From positions 1 to 6,211 of the forward strand of contig JASLBO010000311.1 in the NCBI GenBank assembly GCA_030146605.1: DNA of 6,211 bases. Direction: 5' to 3'. Positions 1 to 6,209 of the stretch are shown here, piece by piece (position 1 is the first letter of the stretch; each line of letters opens with the position of its first letter). The DNA comes from Sphingomonas sp. (GTDB lineage Bacteria; Pseudomonadota; Alphaproteobacteria; Sphingomonadales; Sphingomonadaceae). Below the pieces are notes generated by a model. That model was not told the origin of the DNA. It worked only from the letters and a program-made list of their open reading frames with translations, and ran no database searches. The position numbers and the translations under genes were made by a program.

Positions 1-855
1 GATGAAGGTTCCGTCGTCTGCCTCGACCTTCACGTCGTAGCGATTGTCGCCGTCGGAATCCTGCGGCGTCTCATGATCGGGCGCGGCGATGAAGCGGAGC
101 ACGCCGGTCAGCGCGTCGATCGTGAACAGCGCGGCATCGGCGCCGCCGCTGATGCGGTAGCCGACGAAGCCGCCATCGGGATCGACCGCGTGCACGGTGG
201 TCACGATCGTCTGGCCCTCGGCCATTTGCGTTTCGACATAGGTGTCGCCGCCGTGCGAGGTGATCGTCAGCGGCTCGTCCATGCCATGGACGCGGACGAT
301 GAAATCGCGCTGCTCGGCCAGCGTGCCGTCGCTGGCGGTGACCGAGACATGGTAGATATTGCTGCCGTCGGCGCTCGCCGGCGCCTCGTAATCGGGCGCG
401 CCGATGAAGGCGAGGAGGCCGCTACTTGCCTCGATCGCGAACAGCGCGGCATCGACGCCGCCAGTGATCGTATAGGTCAGCGGCTCGCCTTCGGGATCGA
501 CCGCCCAGACGCGGGCGACCAGATGCTCGTTCTCGCTGATGTGGAGGGTCCGTCCTTCCCAGCCCAGCAGCGCTTCATTGTCGTTGACGACCGAAATTGC
601 GAGCTGCTGCGTGTCGCTCGCGCCAGCGATGCTCGCGGTGACCGAGACGTCGTAGATATTGTCGCCGTCCTGATCCGCCGGCGCTTCGTGATCGGGAGCG
701 GCAAGGAAGCGGAGCGCGCCGGTTGCGGCGTCGATCGCGAACAACGCAGCGTCGGGGCCACCGGTGATCGCATATTGGATCGGCACGCCGGGCTCGTTCG
801 CCAGTGCGGCGATCTGCGCCACGGCGGCCTCGTTCTCGATCACAGTGACCGCCGC
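1..855 (-). repeat. Three cadherin-like repeats within the large repeat protein
   Basis: The I-T/S-G-G-x-D-A-A-L-F motif begins at residues 428, 528 and 633, giving periods of 100 and 105 residues. Each copy has a T/S-G-x-L-x-F strand, an A-P-D-H/Y-E turn and a D-G-D/S-N-x-Y-x-V strand, with inter-repeat linkers such as V-D-P-E-G and V-D-P-D-G that resemble cadherin calcium sites. The first two copies are also recognisable as DNA repeats: the block containing ACCGAGAC and TAGATATT at 341-360 recurs at 641-660, exactly 300 bp away. The third copy is cut by the window edge, so more copies may follow. The middle copy has D-G-S-N in place of D-G-D-N. Confidence 0.85.
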
Positions 856-2049
856 CGTATCGCCGCCGCCACCGGAGAAGATTTCGATGCCGGCAGGTCC
901 GGCGACGCGCTCGAATATCTGGGCGCGGACCTCGTCGTCATCGGCGCTGGTGCCGGCCAGATCGGTCCAGCTGACCATGAAGCCGCCATCGGCCATGCCC
1001 GTGATCGAGGGGTCGATCTGGTCGCCCAGCGCCTGGCTGTTGACGCGCAGCGTCGTGCCGGCCGGGCGGGCGAGGGGATCATAGGCCTGAACGAAGATCG
1101 CCGATCCCGAGCCATCGCCCGGCTGCTCCTCATTGTCCTGCCACGCCAGCGCGAATCCGCCGTCGGTCAGCGCCGCGATCGCCGGGCCCACCGCGGGCAC
1201 CAGCACCATCGCGCCCGGGACGGTGATCTCGGCCCCGACCTTGACCCCGGCGGATGTGAACACCTGCACATGCTGTGCGCGGTTGTCGTACCAGGCGACG
1301 GCGAAATTGCCGTTCGCCAACGTTGTGACGGTCGATGCGACCGCGCCGGTCGCCGTGGCGGGGTCGCTGACGAGGAATTCCCCGCCGACGCGCGCACCGC
1401 TCACGTCGAACAATTGCGCCTTGACCATCCAGGTTTGGCCGGCACCGCTCGGCCCCCGATCGGTCCAGGTGACGACGAAGCCGCCATCGGCCAGCCCGGT
1501 CACCGATCCGTCGGCCTGATTGCCACCTGTCGCGCTGTTCACCAGCACGTCGCTGAGCAGCGGCACGCCGCTCGCATCGAAGGTGCTGAGCCGCACGCCG
1601 CTGCCCGAGACATCGCCGCCGCTGGTGTGGCGGTCGTCCCAGACCACCGCGAAGCCGCCGTTCGCAAGCGCCGTGATTTCGGGCTCGTTGCCGCTGAGAT
1701 TACCCAGATTGAGCTGGAGTCCCGTCGCCGCGCCGTTTGCATCGAAAACCTGCGCCCGGACCGCGCCCAAGCTGACCCAGGTCAGGACGAAGCCGCCGCC
1801 GGCGAGGCCGGTGACATCGGGCCGGATCCCGGCGTTTGCGGCCAACGTCAACTCGCCGCCGAGCGGCGTGCCGTCAGTATCGTAAAGCTGCGCGCGAACG
1901 AAGCGGTCGGCAGTGGTGTTGAAATCGGCGTCGATCCAGACCGCAAGGAGGCGCCCGTCGGCGAGTCTGGTGAGCTCGGCATGCGCCTGCGTGCGCGCCG
2001 AAGTGGTGTTGACCGCGAACTCGGCACCCGACTGAATATATTCCACCAT
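1..2049 (-). CDS. Large repeat surface/secreted protein, N-terminal part (propeller-like plus cadherin-like repeats)
   Basis: This open frame reads leftward from an ATG at 2047-2049 and runs off the left edge without a stop, giving 683 residues. The start is well fixed: an in-frame TAA lies 18 nt upstream (2065-2067) and a GA-rich AGAGGGGG ribosome-binding site precedes the ATG. The first residues (MVEYIQSGAEFAVNTTSAR) show no signal peptide. Residues 29-361 hold seven repeats with the core L-A-D/N-G-G-F-x-V-x-W, each followed by a short strand ending near Q-x-F-D-x-x-G. Residues about 399-683 hold three cadherin-like repeats, each with I-T/S-G-G-x-D-A-A-L-F, then A-P-D-H/Y-E, then D-G-D/S-N-x-Y-x-V. 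This arrangement is typical of giant calcium-binding adhesins and RTX-type proteins exported by type I secretion, whose signal lies at the C-terminus. I infer a surface or extracellular location. The missing C-terminus, where RTX nonapeptides would sit, prevents a firmer name. Confidence 0.88.
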   Translation of the reverse strand, partial: MVEYIQSGAEFAVNTTSARTQAHAELTRLADGRLLAVWIDADFNTTADRFVRAQLYDTDGTPLGGELTLAANAGIRPDVTGLAGGGFVLTWVSLGAVRAQVFDANGAATGLQLNLGNLSGNEPEITALANGGFAVVWDDRHTSGGDVSGSGVRLSTFDASGVPLLSDVLVNSATGGNQADGSVTGLADGGFVVTWTDRGPSGAGQTWMVKAQLFDVSGARVGGEFLVSDPATATGAVASTVTTLANGNFAVAWYDNRAQHVQVFTSAGVKVGAEITVPGAMVLVPAVGPAIAALTDGGFALAWQDNEEQPGDGSGSAIFVQAYDPLARPAGTTLRVNSQALGDQIDPSITGMADGGFMVSWTDLAGTSADDDEVRAQIFERVAGPAGIEIFSGGGGDTAAVTVIENEAAVAQIAALANEPGVPIQYAITGGPDAALFAIDAATGALRFLAAPDHEAPADQDGDNIYDVSVTASIAGASDTQQLAISVVNDNEALLGWEGRTLHISENEHLVARVWAVDPEGEPLTYTITGGVDAALFAIEASSGLLAFIGAPDYEAPASADGSNIYHVSVTASDGTLAEQRDFIVRVHGMDEPLTITSHGGDTYVETQMAEGQTIVTTVHAVDPDGGFVGYRISGGADAALFTIDALTGVLRFIAAPDHETPQDSDGDNRYDVKVEADDGTFI
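967..1965 (-). repeat. Seven tandem propeller-like protein repeats within the large repeat protein
   Basis: Cores of the form L-x-D/N-G-G-F-x-x-x-W start at residues 29, 82, 128, 186, 244, 294 and 352 of the encoded protein, so the spacing is 53, 46, 58, 58, 50 and 58 residues (average about 54). Most copies continue to an A-Q-x-F-D-x-x-G strand and a following V-N/S-x-x-x-x-G turn. Seven copies at this spacing would suit one closed seven-bladed beta-propeller of the FG-GAP/integrin-like kind; this fold is an inference. At DNA level the cores share near-identical GCCGATGGCGGCTTC-like stretches, for example on the opposite strand near 977-990 and 1478-1491. Confidence 0.8.
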
Positions 2050-2052
2050 AAC

Positions 2053-2061
2053 CGCCCCCTC
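2053..2061 (-). promoter_or_regulatory. Ribosome-binding site of the repeat-protein gene
   Basis: On the minus strand the sequence AGAGGGGGCGGTT leads directly into the ATG at 2049. The G-rich core lies a normal 5-7 nt before the start. With the in-frame TAA 18 nt upstream, it decides the start codon, since no other start can fit between the stop and this ATG. Confidence 0.65.
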
Positions 2062-2078
2062 TGCTTATTCATAAGCAG
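2061..2078. promoter_or_regulatory. 18-bp perfect dyad in front of the repeat-protein gene (operator or leader hairpin)
   Basis: CTGCTTAT and ATAAGCAG form two 8-bp arms separated by two bases. The dyad ends about 12 bp before the start codon and abuts the ribosome-binding site. As RNA it would give a short hairpin with an impractically tight loop, so as DNA it better fits a binding site for a dimeric regulator. A possible promoter (TTGAAT at 2093-2098 and TATGAA at 2068-2073 on the minus strand, 19-bp spacer) would place its -10 inside the dyad. The symmetry is seen directly; the regulatory role is inferred. Confidence 0.45.
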
Positions 2079-2098
2079 GCTAGCGGAGAATTATTCAA
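2068..2098 (-). promoter_or_regulatory. Possible promoter of the repeat-protein gene
   Basis: Reading the minus strand, TTGAAT (2093-2098) and TATGAA (2068-2073) are separated by 19 bp, and transcription would start roughly a dozen bases before the ATG. Both hexamers match the sigma-70 consensus only partly and the spacer is longer than ideal. The location, after the terminator of the preceding gene and just before the start codon, is the main support. Confidence 0.25.
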
Positions 2099-2233
2099 TC
2101 CTGATGAAAGCGGATTACTAATTTCCTGGTATCATTCCGCGCCCGTCATCGGTTTGCAGAACTCGATCCCGACGACCGCTCGATCATCTTGCCCTGTGCT
2201 TGCTCGAACTGTGCAGTTGCGCGCGGACAAGGA

Positions 2234-2261
2234 CGCCCCCCGGATGTCCATCCGGGGGGCG
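2234..2261 (-). terminator. Intrinsic terminator-like hairpin after the TonB receptor gene
   Basis: A perfect 12-bp stem (CGCCCCCCGGAT pairing with ATCCGGGGGGCG) with a 4-base loop begins 7 bp past the TAA of the receptor gene. It is very GC-rich. On the minus strand it is followed by TCCTTGTCC, only a weak T-tract, as is common in high-GC alphaproteobacteria. It separates the receptor gene from the repeat-protein gene downstream and argues against a simple shared transcript. Confidence 0.8.
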
Positions 2262-2268
2262 ATGGCGG

Positions 2269-5200
2269 TTACAGGCGGAGCGAAACGCCCGCGACGATCT
2301 GCCGGCCGAGGAGATCATAGCCCATGATCGTGTTCCCCCGCAGCAGCCCGATACGCGCACGGCTGTCGGGAACGAGCGGCGGATCGCGATCGAAGATGTT
2401 GTTCGCGGCGAGCCGGAACGTCATCTGCCTGTTGACGTCGAAGCTGAGCGCCAGATCGAACCAGTCATAGGCCTTGATACCCGGATACTGATCGCGCCGA
2501 TCGCTATCGGGCAGGTCCGGGATGCCGGTATCGGCAGGCGCATAGACGGTCATCGGCATCCCGCTGCGATGCCGCCAGTTCAGCGACACGCTGGCGACAC
2601 GGTCGGCCGTGGTCCAGGTGGTGCGGAACTGATGCGCCCAGGTGGGCATGCTTTCGCCGCAGCCATTGCCGAAATAGCCGGTGCAATCACGTGGCGCCAC
2701 CGTCGGCGCGCCCTGGCTGCCGACGCGCGTCATCAAGGTGCCGTTGAAGCCCATGTCGAGCCAACCGGCGCCGCCCAGGCCAACATTATACTGCCCCTGG
2801 AAATCCCAGCCGTGCGACTGCGACTTGTACCCGTTTACCGAGCCGCGCGAGACCCAGCCGCTCGAAGGGCTGGAAGCCGGCGAGCTCGACAGCGTGCCGT
2901 TCGGCGCGCGCACGATGCCGCGGCAGAAATAGTCGTTGCCGGTGTTGAGGCACTCGTTGATCCAGTCCGACGGATTGAGGAACGTCAGCTGGTCCTCCAG
3001 GTCGATCAGCCAGCGATCGACCGAGACGGTCAGGCCGGGAATGAACCGCGGGCGCAGGACCACGCCGATCGTAGTGGTGAACGCGCTCTCCGGGGCCAGA
3101 TCGAAGCCGCCTTCGCGCACGGTGCAGCGATCGTCCGGGCAGATCAGCGTCGTGCTGCCGTACAGATTGTCGGGCAGGCCGGTGTTGCGGCACTGCTGGA
3201 GCGTGGCGCTCGGAGCAAGACGCGGGCCGCCGGGATTGGCCGGGTTGATCTGCGGGGCGCAGGGATCGGCATAGAAGCCCTGGTTCCAGAAGATGTTGGC
3301 GGCCCCTGCCGCGGCGCCGACGCCAGGTGCGGCCTGCGACTTGTTGTACGATCCGCGCAACGTGATGTCCGACACCGGCGACCAGATGCCTTCGACCTTC
3401 CAGGTGCCGAACTTGCCTTCGAGGCGATTATATTTCGACAGGCGATAGCCGGCATTGAGCTGGAGCAGATCGGTCCAGGACTGGTTCTCGACCAGCGGCG
3501 CCTGCAGCTCGATATTCCCCTCGAGGATGCTCTGCGTGAAGCGCTGGTTCTGGGGGCCGCCAGGGTTGTTCTGCTGATAGACCTCGTTGACGATCGTGCG
3601 TTCCATCTCCTCGCGATATTCGCCGCCCAGCGCGATCGCGAGCCCCTGCTCGGCGAACGGCGAGGTGATGCCGTACTTGCCGAGATCGCCGCTCACCGTG
3701 CCGACGAACTGGAGCAGCCGCGGGATGCGCGTGCTGATCCCGCCCGATTCCTCGCCGAAAAGATAATTGTTGAGCGCCGGATCCTGGTTGAACGGCGTGA
3801 AGGCATTGAACGGCACGCAGCTCGGATCGGTGCCGTTGACCACCGAGCGGCAAGTCGGCCGGCCGCCGACATTGACGACGTCGAGCGAGCGATTGATGTT
3901 GTCGAACTGCGCGAACGGCACGTCGATCGTGTCGAGCCGCGCGCGCGACAGCATGCCGACCACGTCATAGGACCAGGCGTCGTTCAGAACGCGACCGCGC
4001 AGCCCTGCGACGATGCGATAGCCCTCATTGGTGAATTCCTGCTCGACCAGCGGCAGCCCGTCGAAGCGGTAGCGCACGTCGAGCGGCGCGGTCGCCCCGG
4101 CGACGCCGGCATTGGCGCCGCACAGCACTTGAGCCTGCGACGCGGACAGGAAGGGATTGTCGCAATTCACCCGGAACGGATCGCTGCCATAGACAGAGAA
4201 GGCGTAGTTGCGGTTGAGCTGCGTGTTGTAGGATTTGTCGCGGTAGAACAGCCCATTGCCGTAGAATTCGACATGGTCGCTGATCTGCGCGGTCACGAAG
4301 CCGCCGAAATTGAGCCGCTCGAACGGGCGCTGGAAGGCCCAATCGTCATAGGGATTGGCCGAACTGCCGACCGGCCCGCTGTTGATCGGGATGAAAGTGC
4401 CGTCGCCGTTCGGATTGTTGACAAGGACCTGACCGGCCCGCGGCCCCGACTGCGGGATGATCGTGCCGGCCGGCGTGTAGCTGGCGCGCGAGCACGACAA
4501 CGGCGCGGTGTTGCTCGGCTGCACCACTTCGCACTGCGAGAAGGAGCGGTCGCGCAGCCGCACCAGTTCCGACTGGCGATAGTTGACGAAGCCGCTGATG
4601 TTGATCTTGTCGTCGAACAGGTTGATGCCCGCTGCGAGGCTGACGTCGGCGCGGCCGCCGTCATTGGCCATGCCCGTCGCCGAGTTGAACCCGGCACGCC
4701 GGACGGCGTCGGTGACGTCGCCCGCGCGATTGTCGTGGTTGAAGAAGCTGTAATTGGCGTCGAGGCGGATCCCCTCGAAATTCTTCTTGAGCACGAAATT
4801 GACCACGCCCGACACCGCGTCGGAGCCGTAGACCGACGATGCGCCGCCGGTCAGCACGTCGATGCGCTCGACCAGGGCCGTCGGGATGATGCCGACGTCG
4901 ACGGTGTTGGGCAGACCGACGCGAAGCCCGTCGATCAGGGTCAGCGTGCGCTCATAGCCAAGGCTGCGCAGCTTGATGCGCTGGCGCCCTTCGGAATCGC
5001 TGAAATTCTGCTCCGAGTTCACCTGTACCTGCGGCAGGCGATTGAGCACTTCCTCGATGGTAGTCGCGCCCTGCGCCGCGATTTCCGCCGCGGTGGTGGT
5101 GAGGATCGGGGCAGCGGAGCGATTGTTCGGGCGCATAATGCGCGTGCCGGTGACGACGACTTCGCCGCCCTCGTCCGCGCGATCGGCCTGGGCCGGCAGT

Positions 5201-5340
5201 TCGGCGGAGGCGGGCGCGTCCTGCGCCAGCCCGTCACTATTGGTATTGGCATTGGTACTAGCAAGCACCTGCGCGGACGCAGGCAGCGCAACCAATGCGG
5301 CTACGCAACAACTCGTTACCATCAGTCCCCTGAACAGCAT
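2269..5340 (-). CDS. TonB-dependent outer-membrane receptor
   Basis: The protein has 1023 residues and is complete. Residues 1-23 form a signal peptide (hydrophobic core, then A-L-P-A-S-A before Q24). A TonB-box-like E-V-V-V-T-G lies at 60-65. The plug domain spans about 70-195 and shows I-E-E-V-L-N-R-L-P near 95-103, the K-L-R-S-L-G strand at 123-128, L-I-D-G at 135-138, and V-E-R-I-D-V-L-T-G-G-A-S-S-V-Y-G-S-D-A at 157-175. The rest is a 22-strand barrel by family, including N-N-I-F-D-R-D-P-P at 980-988 near the end. It would import a ligand across the outer membrane using TonB-ExbBD energy; the ligand cannot be read from sequence. The start is supported by AGAGG seven bases ahead of the ATG and by the signal peptide. 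Fourteen cysteines in the mature chain occur mostly in close pairs (such as 270/283 and 734/739) in presumed loops. The length and style suit sphingomonad receptors. No iron-box or transducer gene is visible. Confidence 0.95.
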   Translation of the reverse strand: MLFRGLMVTSCCVAALVALPASAQVLASTNANTNSDGLAQDAPASAELPAQADRADEGGEVVVTGTRIMRPNNRSAAPILTTTAAEIAAQGATTIEEVLNRLPQVQVNSEQNFSDSEGRQRIKLRSLGYERTLTLIDGLRVGLPNTVDVGIIPTALVERIDVLTGGASSVYGSDAVSGVVNFVLKKNFEGIRLDANYSFFNHDNRAGDVTDAVRRAGFNSATGMANDGGRADVSLAAGINLFDDKINISGFVNYRQSELVRLRDRSFSQCEVVQPSNTAPLSCSRASYTPAGTIIPQSGPRAGQVLVNNPNGDGTFIPINSGPVGSSANPYDDWAFQRPFERLNFGGFVTAQISDHVEFYGNGLFYRDKSYNTQLNRNYAFSVYGSDPFRVNCDNPFLSASQAQVLCGANAGVAGATAPLDVRYRFDGLPLVEQEFTNEGYRIVAGLRGRVLNDAWSYDVVGMLSRARLDTIDVPFAQFDNINRSLDVVNVGGRPTCRSVVNGTDPSCVPFNAFTPFNQDPALNNYLFGEESGGISTRIPRLLQFVGTVSGDLGKYGITSPFAEQGLAIALGGEYREEMERTIVNEVYQQNNPGGPQNQRFTQSILEGNIELQAPLVENQSWTDLLQLNAGYRLSKYNRLEGKFGTWKVEGIWSPVSDITLRGSYNKSQAAPGVGAAAGAANIFWNQGFYADPCAPQINPANPGGPRLAPSATLQQCRNTGLPDNLYGSTTLICPDDRCTVREGGFDLAPESAFTTTIGVVLRPRFIPGLTVSVDRWLIDLEDQLTFLNPSDWINECLNTGNDYFCRGIVRAPNGTLSSSPASSPSSGWVSRGSVNGYKSQSHGWDFQGQYNVGLGGAGWLDMGFNGTLMTRVGSQGAPTVAPRDCTGYFGNGCGESMPTWAHQFRTTWTTADRVASVSLNWRHRSGMPMTVYAPADTGIPDLPDSDRRDQYPGIKAYDWFDLALSFDVNRQMTFRLAANNIFDRDPPLVPDSRARIGLLRGNTIMGYDLLGRQIVAGVSLRL

Positions 5341-5347
5341 TTGTTTT

Positions 5348-5353
5348 CCTCTT
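5348..5353 (-). promoter_or_regulatory. Ribosome-binding site of the TonB receptor gene
   Basis: On the minus strand GAAGAGGAAAACAA leads into ATG at 5340. The AGAGG core with about seven bases of spacing supports this start over the in-frame methionine at residue 7, which would shorten the signal peptide. Confidence 0.7.
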
Positions 5354-5377
5354 CGCTCCCTGGTGCGTCGAGTGAAT

Positions 5378-5457
5378 CGGCGTGGCGCCAGCCGCTTTTG
5401 CGACCATGCAGCCGGAATGCGCGCCCTGTGGCAATCTGCCCGTCAGGCGCCACGCCG
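5378..5457 (-). promoter_or_regulatory. Long-range stem-loop in the leader of the TonB receptor gene
   Basis: CGGCGTGGCGCC at 5378-5389 is the exact reverse complement of GGCGCCACGCCG at 5446-5457, so a 12-bp GC-rich stem could close a 56-nt loop in the receptor mRNA leader. The 3' arm ends 37 nt before the start codon. The loop contains smaller potential hairpins (CGC-AAAA-GCG among them). I do not find the conserved blocks of the cobalamin or other well-known riboswitches. It could be a structured leader, an RNA-protein site or a small mobile palindromic element. The pairing is seen; the role is unknown. Confidence 0.5.
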
Positions 5458-5473
5458 CTCCCCCTACGTCGGT

Positions 5474-5479
5474 AATATA
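5474..5479 (-). promoter_or_regulatory. Candidate -10 element for the TonB receptor gene
   Basis: TATATT on the minus strand stands in an AT-richer patch and is close to the sigma-70 -10 consensus. No good -35 hexamer lies at 16-18 bp; TTGTTC is 21 bp away. If used, the leader would be about 130 nt and would contain the whole 12-bp inverted repeat. Confidence 0.25.
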
Positions 5480-5592
5480 GCTGTCACAGAGGACCGTTCT
5501 GAACAACACCAATTCCGATATTTGGTTTACGAATTCCAGGACCTGTGCTGTGAAAACCGCAGTTGCAGCGGAGTACCACGACAGAACCGCCC

Positions 5593-5606
5593 GTCGATGC
5601 ATCGAC
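5593..5606. repeat. 14-bp perfect palindrome upstream of the TonB receptor gene
   Basis: GTCGATGCATCGAC reads the same on both strands, with no gap at its centre. It lies about 250 bp before the receptor start and about 100 bp past the stop of the upstream gene. It could be a regulator site, but a palindrome of this size can also occur by chance in a GATC/TCGA-rich genome. Confidence 0.35.
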
Positions 5607-5705
5607 AGATCCGTGCATGACTCGGGGTGCAAACCGAGGGTCAGCCGTTGCGACACGAGGCAGAGGTCGGCGGTTCACGGCGCCCGCCCACCGATGGCAG
5701 TCACC

Positions 5706-6209
5706 TTATTCGTCGAGCAGATGCGCCGGGTTTTCCGCGTTCGCCGGCTCCACACTGATGTGCGCCTTCGCCGACGGCGGCCGCTCCACCTCGATGTTGA
5801 TGGTGATCGTGCGCGGTGGCCGGTTCGGCAGCTCGACCGTGACCCGATATTGCGCGCGGCGCAGGAAATCGGTTTGCATGGCCGGCTGCCAGAGACCGTC
5901 GTCAAGGTCCCATGCCACTGCGGTGGCTTCGTAGCGGACGCGTCCGTTCAGCGGATCCACCGCGCGGAACAGATCGCGCATCCAGCCCTCGACACCGCGG
6001 TTCTGGTACCATTGGTTGACGACCTTCGGGCCCTTCATCATGCCGGCGGCCGCCTCGTCGCCGAAGCCGGGCCCGACAAGGTGCAGGTTTTCCCACTGGC
6101 CCTTCGGCAGCCCTGCCTCGGCATGCGTGACCAGCGAGGACGACTGGTTGTAATTTCGCGCGCGCGTGCGGCCGGCCGGGGGCGTGCCGCCCCGGCGCCA
6201 CAGGCCCCG
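5706..6209 (-). CDS. Protein of unknown function, C-terminal part (possible toxin/eCIS-type tail)
   Basis: The frame is open from the right edge to a TAA at 5706-5708 and gives 167 residues; the start lies outside the window. Two internal methionines (57 and 58 from the edge) are unlikely starts, because the frame stays open upstream with coding-like sequence and no ribosome-binding site is evident. Residues 1-25 are Arg/Gly-rich and look like a linker. Residues 38-83 carry G-Q-W-E-N-L-H-L-V-G-P-G-F-G-D-E, then N-Q-W-Y-Q-N-R-G-V-E-G-W-M-R-D-L. Residues about 90-150 alternate as beta strands (V-R-Y-E-A-T-A-V-A-W; Y-R-V-T-V-E-L; R-T-I-T-I-N-I-E-V-E). The tail ends H-L-L-D-E. The H-L-V-G, then N, then E-helix, then strand order resembles the nuclease-like end domain of polymorphic toxins and of eCIS-associated DUF4157 proteins, from memory of such families. 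The usual D-R-G-H is absent, so catalysis is doubtful. That it is a coding region is fairly sure; the function is not. Confidence 0.8.
   Translation of the reverse strand, partial: RGLWRRGGTPPAGRTRARNYNQSSSLVTHAEAGLPKGQWENLHLVGPGFGDEAAAGMMKGPKVVNQWYQNRGVEGWMRDLFRAVDPLNGRVRYEATAVAWDLDDGLWQPAMQTDFLRRAQYRVTVELPNRPPRTITINIEVERPPSAKAHISVEPANAENPAHLLDE

Larger units (their letters stand above)
5341..5705. other. 365-bp non-coding region carrying the leader and promoter of the TonB receptor
   Basis: No convincing gene is seen here. Two minus-strand frames (64 and 132 codons) and part of a plus-strand frame cross it, but they lack ribosome-binding sites or recognisable domains, and the longer ones overlap the receptor start in another frame. 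The stretch near 5461-5580 is visibly more AT-rich than the genes. The region holds a 12-bp inverted repeat (5378-5457), a TATATT candidate -10 (5474-5479) and a 14-bp palindrome (5593-5606). After the stop of the upstream gene there is only a weak GGCGG/CCGCC inverted pair and no clear terminator. Confidence 0.6.

Noticed and set aside
73..2121. 682-codon open frame on the plus strand, antisense to the repeat protein
   Set aside because: Its product is Arg/Asp/Ala-rich with no recognisable fold and its repeats merely mirror those of the minus-strand gene. The minus frame gives clear propeller-like and cadherin-like motifs with a good ribosome-binding site.
5378..5457. Cobalamin riboswitch upstream of the TonB receptor
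   Set aside because: A GCCACAGGGCGCGC stretch looked suggestive, but the conserved core blocks and the usual length (about 200 nt) of that riboswitch are not present.
2200..5475. 1091-codon open frame on the plus strand, antisense to the TonB receptor
   Set aside because: The minus-strand receptor has a signal peptide, plug and barrel motifs across the whole length. The antisense frame is the usual effect of GC-rich codon use, with few stop codons in the opposite register.
5508..5526. Short ACCAA/TTGGT inverted pair as an operator
   Set aside because: The arms are only 5 bp in an AT-richer patch, which is expected by chance.
5258..5656. 132-codon minus-strand frame crossing the receptor start
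   Set aside because: It overlaps the signal-peptide coding region in another frame, has no recognisable domain and no clear ribosome-binding site.
5563..5934. 123-codon plus-strand frame at the right side
   Set aside because: It lies antisense to the C-terminal end of the unknown minus-strand gene, and its composition is typical of a shadow frame.
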